DNA of 5,378 nt, from assembly GCA_002398565.1 (NCBI GenBank), contig DGZP01000086.1, positions 45,821-51,198 of the forward strand. The letters are read 5' to 3'. How positions within the stretch are numbered: the first letter of the stretch is position 1; each line of letters starts with the position of its first letter. This stretch comes from Proteiniphilum sp. UBA4977 (GTDB lineage: Bacteria; Bacteroidota; Bacteroidia; Bacteroidales; Dysgonomonadaceae). The notes under the pieces were generated by a model that was given only the letters and a program-made list of their open reading frames with translations, was not told the DNA's origin and did not search any database. A program made the position numbers and the translations under genes. Below, in pieces: positions 1 to 5,378 of this stretch.

Positions 1-25
1 TATATTGCTGATCTACTTGCATTTA

Positions 26-73
26 ACGCAAAATATGTTATACAACATATTACGCTCCTTTTAAGTTTTGCGT
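26..73. repeat. Nested inverted repeats in the left intergenic region
   Basis: The inner dyad is AATATGTT (32-39) and AACATATT (44-51), eight perfect pairs around ATAC. The outer dyad is ACGCAAAA (26-33) and TTTTGCGT (66-73), also eight perfect pairs, enclosing the inner one with a two-base overlap on the left side. It lies far upstream of the DUF2723 start (over 200 bases), so it more likely serves a gene left of the window, either as an operator or as a 3'-end structure, or it is a chance product of AT-rich DNA. Confidence 0.45.
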
Positions 74-208
74 ACATTTATTAATAATCTGTTAACTCAC
101 ATCCGGCAGCATATCTGTTTGAAATGATTTTGTATATGATTTTACTTTTTTTTAATAATATCGCTTTAAAATGAGATCGAAAACGCCGTCAGAATAACGG
201 GAATTCAG

Positions 209-216
209 TATCTTTG
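209..216 (+). promoter_or_regulatory. Putative Bacteroidota -7 promoter element for the DUF2723 gene
   Basis: TATCTTTG is a perfect match to the Bacteroidota sigma-ABfr -7 consensus TAnnTTTG. It would start transcription near 222-224 and give a leader of about 60 bases before the ATG at 285. No good TTTG-type -33 box is seen 19-21 bases upstream (around 184-189 the sequence is GC-rich), so the promoter is half-supported: it may be weak, or need an activator. Confidence 0.5.
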
Positions 217-284
217 CCGCAATTTCAGATTAATCCGGTAAGTTTCAAACAAATGTCGGGTTTATCAATTCAATAAATAATAAA

Positions 285-3200
285 ATGATTAAATACAAGT
301 TAATCAACAACATTGCCGGCTGGTGTGTGTTTGTCACGGCTGCTATTGTATACCTGTTAACCATTGAACCCACGGCAAGTTTTTGGGACTGCGGTGAATT
401 TATCACTTCAGCATACAAACTGGAAGTTGGACATCCGCCAGGAGCACCAATATTTATGCTGGTGGGAAATTTATTTACTCAGTTTGCCGGCGACCCTTCA
501 CAGGTGGCCCGGATGGTCAACAGCATGTCGGCACTGATGAGTGCCTTCACCATCCTTTTCCTTTTCTGGACAATAACCCATCTCACACGCAAGCTAATTT
601 TCAACCCTCAGGAACAGGAGTTAAAAATGGGGAAGGTCTTTGCCGTGATTGGCAGTGGGTTGGTGGGTGCGCTTCTCTATACCTTTTCCGATACATTCTG
701 GTTCTCTGCCGTAGAAGGAGAAGTCTACGCCTTTTCCTCCATGCTCACTGCTATTGTTTTCTGGCTCATCCTCAAATGGGAAGACAATGCCGATAAGCCG
801 CATGCCGATAAATGGCTTGTGCTTATTGCCTATGTAATGGGACTGTCCATCGGCGTACACCTGCTCAATCTGCTCTGTATCCCGGCCATCGTGTTGGTGC
901 ATTATTTCAGAAAAAACGAGAATCCCACATGGAAAGGAGGCCTGCTTGCACTTCTGGGATCTTTCATTCTGATTGTTGTGCTGATGTGGGGGATTATTCC
1001 CGGATTCACCAAAGTGGGCGGATGGTTTGAGCTGTTCTTCGTAAACACACTTGGCATGCCTTACAACACGGGACTTTTTGTTTATCTGGTCCTACTGGTG
1101 GCAAGCATTGCATGGACACTCTACGAAACATTGTCTGAAAAAGGAAAAGAATCCCGTGCCCGTACCGCTTTTTTCATCAGCATCGCCATGGCCGGTGTCC
1201 TTTTTATCGGCAGCAAAGTATGGTTGTGGATTCTCCTTCTGGCAGCGGGAGGCTACCTCTGCTTTAAATACAAAAAGCTGGAGGTCAAGTTTATAAACCT
1301 TGCCATTTCCTGCCTGATGGTTATCTTGGTCGGCTTCTCCGCCTACGCACTTATCCCCATACGGTCCGGCGCCAACACACCGCTCGACTTAAACTCTCCG
1401 GAAGATATATTCTCATTGGGCAGCTACCTTAACCGTGAACAATATGGTCAGACACCCTTGATTCACGGAACGACCTATGCATCCAAAATTGCACGAAATG
1501 CCGACGGTACCGCCATCATCAATGAGGAAACCACCTCTTGGAAACAGATTGTGAAAACCTCTCCCGATCAGAAAGACAGGTATGAGAAAAGTACTTCTCC
1601 CTCCTATAAATATACCAACACAATGTTTCTGACCCGGATGCATTCCAATCCCAACAACCCATCCTTTGGCAATCATATCATCGGATATGAGCGTTGGGGC
1701 GGTGTCACAGACCGCAATCAGAAACCCACGCTCTGGCAAAATATAAAATACATGTTCGGCTACCAGTTCAATTATATGTACTGGCGCTACTTCATGTGGA
1801 ACTTCTCAGGAAGGCAGAACGACATACAGGGTGACGGCGGCATTACCTCCGGCAACTGGATCACGGGAATTCCGTTTTTCGATGAATATGTGCTCGGTCT
1901 GGGGCCTCAGGACAACATCGCCCCCGACATCGTCGAAAACAAAGGCCATAACAAATACTATATGCTTCCGCTGTTACTGGGTATCATTGGCATCCTTTAT
2001 CAATTGCGGCTGAAAGAAAGGGGGAACAAGAGCTTTGCCGTCGTCTTCATGCTTTTCTTCATGACGGGACTGGCCATCATACTTTATCTCAATCAAACTC
2101 CTTTTGAACCACGCGAACGTGATTATGCCTATTCGGGCTCCTTTTACGCCTTCTCAATCTGGGTGGGAATGGGAGTGGCCGGCATCAGCCTGTTTCTGCG
2201 GAAATATATCAAAAATACCACCGCCGCCACTGCGATTGCCACAACAGCCTCTCTCTTCATTCCATTACAGATGGCATCGCAAAACTGGGACGACCACGAC
2301 CGCTCCGGCAGAACACTGGCACGCGACACCGGCATGAACTACCTCTGTGGCGTGGGTGAAAATGGCATACTCTTTACCAATGGCGACAACGACACATACC
2401 CCCTATGGTATGTGCAGGAAACCGAAGGCTACCGTACCGACGTGCGGGTGACCAACCTCAGCTTCCTCCAAACAGAGTGGTATATAGACCAGCTGCTACG
2501 CCCGGCATATGAGTCTACCCCGTTACCCATTCAATGGTCACGCCCCCGCTATTCGGGCGATGCAGGAAGTGCAGCCTTCGTAATCAACAAAAAGGAGATT
2601 GAAAATGTACTGCGACAAAACAACATTCCACCCGTATCATTTGCCTCCTATTACGATGTGAATGCTTTCAAAGACACCCTCTCCCTGAAACAGACAATGG
2701 AGAACCTGCGGACCGGACAAAACAGCAATCCCGCCAACCCGTTCAACACAGGCAATACCCAGATCATCCCGGGTAATGTACTGGCGCTCGACGTGGATAC
2801 TGTCAATGTCGACTGGAAAGCACTCCATTCGAAGCCGGGCGACAGGATGTATATAGACCTGGGTGATAAATCGGCACTCTACCGCCAGGAGCTGATGATA
2901 CTGGAAATGATCAGTAACATTAACGATGAGCACTGGCAACGTCCTTTGCACTTTGCCACCACCATTACCCCCTCGTTGTATATGAACCTGCAGGATAAGA
3001 ACTTTTCACTCAACGGCCTCTCCTATCAGGTAGTGCCCGGAACTCCGCTCAGTAGCGGGGTAAATACGGCAGCGGCTTATGACAACATGATGAATAAGTT
3101 CCGCTGGGGCGGTCTGGAAGAGAATCCCGATATCTACCTGGATGAAACCAGCCGGAGAATGATATCCACCTTCCGTCTCTATTTTACCCAGCTGATCAAT

Positions 3201-3755
3201 GCGCTGATCGAAGAGGGTGAAAACGAGAAAGCACTGGCCGCACTCGACAAAATCACCTCGATGGTGCCCGATTCTACGGTACACTATGGCACCGACGGAC
3301 TTATCTTTGCCAGGGCATACTACCGCCTGGGAGAGCAGGTGAAGGCAGAAGCACTCATATCATCCATCAGGGGACGTATAGACAGGAATCTCGACTGGTT
3401 CAGCCGTTTGAAGCCGATACAGTTATCAAATACCCTCTCCGACATCGTGTATAACAACATCAATCCGATGCTGTTTATCAATAACATCTACCAACAGTAC
3501 GACAAGGAAAAATACCAGGTGATGACCGACGACCTGATGCAACGTGCACAGTTCTTTTATATGCAGGGCGTGTCATATGCGGGAGATATGATCCTGAAGG
3601 AAATCACCGATGGATCTGTGCGCAGTTATTATGCCACACCCAAGGAGGATACCCTTACACGGGCAACAGCGGAAGAAACAATGCAAAAAGCACTTGGCAT
3701 GATGCAACAGTTTAGTCCCCGCCTGCTCGAACAATATAAAACCACACCACAATAA
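285..3755 (+). CDS. DUF2723 (TMEM260-like) GT-C-type membrane protein, 1156 aa
   Basis: Complete multi-pass inner-membrane protein of the DUF2723 family (Pfam PF11028). The human relative TMEM260 is a protein O-mannosyltransferase, so a lipid-linked-sugar-dependent transferase acting on the periplasmic face is likely, though unproven here. TM1 (about residues 10-27) is followed by the family hallmark SFWDCGEF (32-38) and GHPPGAP (49-55). Asp34 and Glu37 sit in the first predicted periplasmic loop, where GT-C enzymes carry catalytic acidic residues. More hydrophobic segments lie near 82-100, 118-135, 148-163, 178-208, 219-239, 263-281, 295-326 and 336-357. A soluble stretch with WRYFMWNFSGRQND (500-513) follows, then segments near 559-573, 583-602, 618-637 and 647-663, with PFEPRERDY (606-614) between them. 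The C-terminal ~490 residues are soluble, contain TNGDNDTYPLWY (698-709) and HWQRPLHFA (883-891), and end in a TPR-like helical part (about 960-1030). The ATG has no clear Shine-Dalgarno but sits after an A/T-rich tract, as is usual in Bacteroidota. Family call is firm; substrate is unknown. Confidence 0.93.
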   Translation: MIKYKLINNIAGWCVFVTAAIVYLLTIEPTASFWDCGEFITSAYKLEVGHPPGAPIFMLVGNLFTQFAGDPSQVARMVNSMSALMSAFTILFLFWTITHLTRKLIFNPQEQELKMGKVFAVIGSGLVGALLYTFSDTFWFSAVEGEVYAFSSMLTAIVFWLILKWEDNADKPHADKWLVLIAYVMGLSIGVHLLNLLCIPAIVLVHYFRKNENPTWKGGLLALLGSFILIVVLMWGIIPGFTKVGGWFELFFVNTLGMPYNTGLFVYLVLLVASIAWTLYETLSEKGKESRARTAFFISIAMAGVLFIGSKVWLWILLLAAGGYLCFKYKKLEVKFINLAISCLMVILVGFSAYALIPIRSGANTPLDLNSPEDIFSLGSYLNREQYGQTPLIHGTTYASKIARNADGTAIINEETTSWKQIVKTSPDQKDRYEKSTSPSYKYTNTMFLTRMHSNPNNPSFGNHIIGYERWGGVTDRNQKPTLWQNIKYMFGYQFNYMYWRYFMWNFSGRQNDIQGDGGITSGNWITGIPFFDEYVLGLGPQDNIAPDIVENKGHNKYYMLPLLLGIIGILYQLRLKERGNKSFAVVFMLFFMTGLAIILYLNQTPFEPRERDYAYSGSFYAFSIWVGMGVAGISLFLRKYIKNTTAATAIATTASLFIPLQMASQNWDDHDRSGRTLARDTGMNYLCGVGENGILFTNGDNDTYPLWYVQETEGYRTDVRVTNLSFLQTEWYIDQLLRPAYESTPLPIQWSRPRYSGDAGSAAFVINKKEIENVLRQNNIPPVSFASYYDVNAFKDTLSLKQTMENLRTGQNSNPANPFNTGNTQIIPGNVLALDVDTVNVDWKALHSKPGDRMYIDLGDKSALYRQELMILEMISNINDEHWQRPLHFATTITPSLYMNLQDKNFSLNGLSYQVVPGTPLSSGVNTAAAYDNMMNKFRWGGLEENPDIYLDETSRRMISTFRLYFTQLINALIEEGENEKALAALDKITSMVPDSTVHYGTDGLIFARAYYRLGEQVKAEALISSIRGRIDRNLDWFSRLKPIQLSNTLSDIVYNNINPMLFINNIYQQYDKEKYQVMTDDLMQRAQFFYMQGVSYAGDMILKEITDGSVRSYYATPKEDTLTRATAEETMQKALGMMQQFSPRLLEQYKTTPQ

Positions 3756-3767
3756 AAACAGAGGCAC

Positions 3768-3800
3768 AACGGGGCCGTGTAATCACAACACGGTCCCGTT
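3768..3800 (+). terminator. Strong stem-loop between the DUF2723 and deacetylase genes (terminator-like)
   Basis: Left arm AACGGGGCCGTGT (3768-3780) pairs with right arm ACACGGTCCCGTT (3788-3800) around a 7-base loop AATCACA. All 13 pairs form, one of them a G-U wobble. It begins 12 bases after the DUF2723 stop. No T-tract follows on the + strand (the next bases are ACTCGGCAAG), so it is not a classical intrinsic terminator. It may be a weak or factor-assisted terminator, or a 3'-end stabiliser that lets some transcripts continue into the deacetylase gene. The stem itself is certain; its role is inferred. Confidence 0.6.
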
Positions 3801-3833
3801 ACTCGGCAAGTCCGTAATTCTATCATCTTACAC

Positions 3834-4454
3834 ATGCTCATAGAACAACCTCCTCTCCTCTATCGGCTGCTCTTTCCCAAATCTCTTTGGCGAATGAAAC
3901 TGCCCCACCGTAAAACAGTCTATCTCACTTTTGACGACGGCCCCATACCAGAAGTTACCCCATGGGTACTCGAACTGCTGGACCGTTACAGTGTGAAGGC
4001 AACCTTCTTCTGTGTGGGCGACAACGTACGCAAATACCCGGAAGTTTATCAACAGCTGCTGGACCGGGGACATAAAACCGGCAATCACACCTTCAACCAT
4101 CTGCAGGGCTGGAACAGCAAGACATCTCTCCTGTTGAACAATACGGCCAAAGCAGCCGCACTGATAGATTCCATTCTTTTCAGGCCACCTCACGGACATA
4201 TGCGCATGCCACAGAACCACGCTCTGCAAAAAGCAGGATACAAAGTAATCATGTGGGATGTGGTCACCCGCGACTACAGCAGGTTTATGACTTCAAAACA
4301 GGTACTGCAGAACGTAAAAAGGTATACACGGGACGGCTCCATCATCGTGTTCCATGATTCGCTCAAAGCCGAAAAAAAGATGAAGTATGCCCTGCCCCTC
4401 GCCATCGAGTGGTTGCTTGCACAGGGATATTCCTTCGAATTAATCCCTGAATAG
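3834..4454 (+). CDS. NodB-domain polysaccharide deacetylase (CE4), 206 aa
   Basis: Metal-dependent deacetylase of carbohydrate esterase family 4, removing N- or O-acetyl groups from a sugar polymer or lipid-linked glycan. All five CE4 motifs are visible: TFDDGP (32-37; Asp34 as likely base, Asp35 as metal ligand), HTFNH (85-89; His85 and His89 as metal ligands), RPPHG (117-121), WDVVTRDY (141-148), and IIVFHDS (170-176) with His174. The protein is essentially a bare NodB domain with no other module. There is no cleavable signal peptide; the N-terminus has only a short apolar stretch (about 7-19), so a cytoplasmic or membrane-peripheral location is likely, as for ArnD-type enzymes. RPPHG replaces the commoner RPPYG; from memory this is usual in Bacteroidales relatives, not a defect. 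Met1 is preferred because the IEQPPLLYRLLFP segment resembles homologues I recall; Met21 (position 3894) is the alternative. The gene starts 78 bp after the membrane protein with no evident promoter, so read-through from upstream is likely. Substrate is unknown. Confidence 0.93.
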   Translation: MLIEQPPLLYRLLFPKSLWRMKLPHRKTVYLTFDDGPIPEVTPWVLELLDRYSVKATFFCVGDNVRKYPEVYQQLLDRGHKTGNHTFNHLQGWNSKTSLLLNNTAKAAALIDSILFRPPHGHMRMPQNHALQKAGYKVIMWDVVTRDYSRFMTSKQVLQNVKRYTRDGSIIVFHDSLKAEKKMKYALPLAIEWLLAQGYSFELIPE

Positions 4455-4615
4455 ATTCTCCGTTTTTATCCTCATCTTTTTCACGTCACATATTTTACGG
4501 ATGTTCTAAGCCATGCGAAGAATATCCTATGCTTCAATGCGTACATAAAGAGAAGATAATTAAAAAGAGATTCTGTTCAAGCGTATTAAAAAAGAGTACG
4601 AACAAATCAATCTGT

Positions 4616-4631
4616 TAATTATTAATAATTA
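4616..4631. repeat. 16-bp perfect AT-only palindrome
   Basis: TAATTATT (4616-4623) is followed directly by its reverse complement AATAATTA (4624-4631). It contains only A and T, so the chance expectation is not negligible. It sits about 60 bases upstream of the putative -7 element of the ABC ATPase gene, a position that suits an upstream regulator site, but no regulator is identified. Confidence 0.4.
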
Positions 4632-4640
4632 TTATAAATA

Positions 4641-4669
4641 CATAGTATTGTGCATTGCATAGTACAATG
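4641..4669. repeat. Compact direct and inverted repeats overlapping the ABC gene -33 region
   Basis: CATAGTA occurs at 4641-4647 and again at 4658-4664, 17 bases apart. CATTG (4653-4657) and CAATG (4665-4669) form an inverted pair around the second copy, and ATTGT (4647-4651) pairs with ACAAT (4664-4668). The cluster overlaps the proposed -33 box, where a repressor or activator could bind. The units are short, so this is only a candidate operator. Confidence 0.35.
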
Positions 4670-4685
4670 TTTTGACATACTTTTG
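4654..4685 (+). promoter_or_regulatory. Putative Bacteroidota promoter for the ABC ATPase gene
   Basis: TACTTTTG (4678-4685) matches the -7 consensus TAnnTTTG at every defined base, and ATTG (4654-4657), a 3-of-4 match to the TTTG -33 box, lies 20 bases upstream, within the expected 19-21. Transcription would start near 4691, leaving a leader of about 80 bases. An overlapping alternative pairs TTTG at 4671-4674 with TATGTTTT (4693-4700) at an 18-base spacing, which fits less well. The promoter supports the ABC gene being a unit separate from the deacetylase. Confidence 0.55.
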
Positions 4686-4770
4686 TGTTGTCTATGTTTT
4701 GTGAATTTTAGCGTATATTCTGTAACGAAACCAGACGGATTTAAGTCTTACGGGAGAAAATAACATATAG

Positions 4771-5378
4771 ATGATCCATATCAGGCAACTACACAAATCG
4801 TATCATACCGAAGCAATTTCACTTCATGTGCTTAAAGGAATCAGTCTCGACATAGAAGCAGGTGAATATGTCGCAGTAACAGGCGCTTCGGGATCGGGGA
4901 AATCCACCTTGCTCAACATCCTGGGCATCCTCGATGCGTATGACGCAGGTGATTACCACCTCAACGGTACACTTATCAAAAACATGAACGAAAGAGAGGC
5001 CGCAAAGTTCCGAAATGAGATGATCGGCTTTGTATTCCAGTCGTTCAACCTTATTCATTTTAAAAATGCACTCGAGAATGTGGCCCTTCCTCTTTATTAC
5101 AAGAAGGTAAGCCGCAGAAAACGCAATATTATCGCAATGGAGCACCTCGACAAAATGGGGCTGAAAGACTGGGCATACCATATGCCCAATGAACTCTCCG
5201 GCGGACAGAAACAAAGGGTAGCTATTGCCCGTGCCATGATCTCGGGTCCCAAGATCATTCTTGCCGATGAACCCACCGGAGCCCTCGACAGCAAGACCAC
5301 GCTTGAAGTGATGGATGTACTCACCCACCTTAACAGCGAGGGCATCACCACCATCATCGTCACTCACGAGAAATCGGT
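4771..5378 (+). CDS. ABC transporter ATP-binding protein, MacB/LolD type (3' truncated by window)
   Basis: Nucleotide-binding subunit of an ABC transporter; 202 codons plus two bases are present and the frame is open at the window edge. It would hydrolyse ATP on the cytoplasmic side to drive a separate FtsX-like permease, probably encoded downstream. Visible motifs in order: Walker A GASGSGKST (38-46, Lys44), Q-loop FQSFNL (89-94, Gln90), signature LSGGQ (142-146), Walker B IILADEP (162-168, Asp166 and Glu167), D-loop ALDS (171-174) and switch His199. All residues needed for ATPase activity are intact. The Walker A context, the FVFQSFNL stretch and the LSGGQKQRVAIARA helix fit the MacB/LolD/FtsE branch; family members usually run to about 220-250 residues, so only the C-terminal end is missing. 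An in-frame TAG (4768-4770) directly before the ATG rules out a longer start. A GGGAG at 4752-4756 lies 14 bases upstream, rather far for a Shine-Dalgarno. Transport substrate (lipoprotein, drug or peptide) cannot be told from this subunit. Confidence 0.95.
   Translation, partial: MIHIRQLHKSYHTEAISLHVLKGISLDIEAGEYVAVTGASGSGKSTLLNILGILDAYDAGDYHLNGTLIKNMNEREAAKFRNEMIGFVFQSFNLIHFKNALENVALPLYYKKVSRRKRNIIAMEHLDKMGLKDWAYHMPNELSGGQKQRVAIARAMISGPKIILADEPTGALDSKTTLEVMDVLTHLNSEGITTIIVTHEKS

Larger units (their letters stand above)
4455..4770. other. AT-rich intergenic region between deacetylase and ABC ATPase genes
   Basis: This 316-base stretch has no credible gene on either strand and no tRNA-like fold that I can see. 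It holds T-rich DNA just after the deacetylase stop (TTTTTATCC and TTTTTCAC, without a preceding GC-rich stem, so no clear terminator), an A-rich middle, then the palindrome, the short repeats and the promoter annotated separately. The only small open frame noticed, 11 codons at 4513-4548, has no supporting feature. Confidence 0.7.

Noticed and set aside
13..48. 11-codon minus-strand frame starting at the inner dyad, preceded by AGGAG
   Set aside because: The Shine-Dalgarno-like spacing is suggestive, but the frame is tiny and its start overlaps the palindrome. Bacteroidota rarely rely on such signals, so chance is the simpler reading.
146..153. T8 run as a possible intrinsic terminator of an upstream gene
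   Set aside because: No GC-rich stem precedes it; only a weak ATGATTTT direct repeat (124-131 and 136-143) is nearby.
186..200. CCGT/ACGG inverted pair near the expected -33 position of the first promoter
   Set aside because: Four-base arms with a seven-base gap are well within chance expectation.
3828..4229. 133-codon open frame on the minus strand
   Set aside because: It is antisense to the deacetylase, which carries the intact CE4 motifs; no domain is visible in the antisense product.
4513..4548. 11-codon + strand frame in the intergenic region
   Set aside because: It is too short, with no ribosome site or promoter close by and no known leader-peptide pattern.
4819..5367. 182-codon open frame on the minus strand
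   Set aside because: It lies wholly antisense to the ABC ATPase, whose + strand frame has every family motif. The minus-strand product shows no recognisable motif.
285..5378. Mobile element, phage, defence or toxin-antitoxin content
   Set aside because: No transposase, integrase, nuclease or antitoxin-like frame, no terminal repeats and no target duplications were seen; the three genes look like ordinary chromosomal functions.

Overview
The window looks like a piece of a Bacteroidota chromosome, most likely order Bacteroidales. The evidence is a large DUF2723/TMEM260-like membrane protein of the Bacteroidales type, a 206-residue NodB deacetylase that matches my memory of Bacteroidales homologues, AT-rich intergenic DNA between more GC-balanced genes, starts without strong Shine-Dalgarno sequences, and -7 promoter elements of the TAnnTTTG class. 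Genus cannot be fixed from the sequence alone. All three genes lie on the + strand.

Layout. Positions 1-284 are a non-coding leader with a nested inverted repeat at its left end (26-73) and a perfect TATCTTTG -7 element (209-216) ahead of the first gene. Positions 285-3755 encode a 1156-residue multi-pass membrane protein with a GT-C-like N-terminal half and a large, probably periplasmic C-terminal domain. A 13-bp stem-loop (3768-3800) follows. Positions 3834-4454 encode a complete NodB/CE4 deacetylase with every catalytic motif present. Positions 4455-4770 are AT-rich and non-coding, with small repeats and a good Bacteroidota-type promoter. From 4771 to the window edge runs the start of a MacB/LolD-type ABC ATPase, cut off just after its switch histidine.

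How the genes may work together. The membrane glycosyltransferase-like protein and the deacetylase are 78 bp apart, and the gap has no visible promoter, so they are probably partly co-transcribed. Both are carbohydrate-active families, so a shared role in envelope glycan or protein O-glycosylation is reasonable but is inference. The ABC gene has its own promoter and is probably a separate unit, with permease partners expected downstream of the window.

I found no mobile element, CRISPR array, RNA gene or broken gene. Most of the window is ordinary conserved Bacteroidales chromosome. The points worth a second look are the biochemical role of the DUF2723-deacetylase pair, the stem-loop between them, and the dyad elements in the two long intergenic regions.
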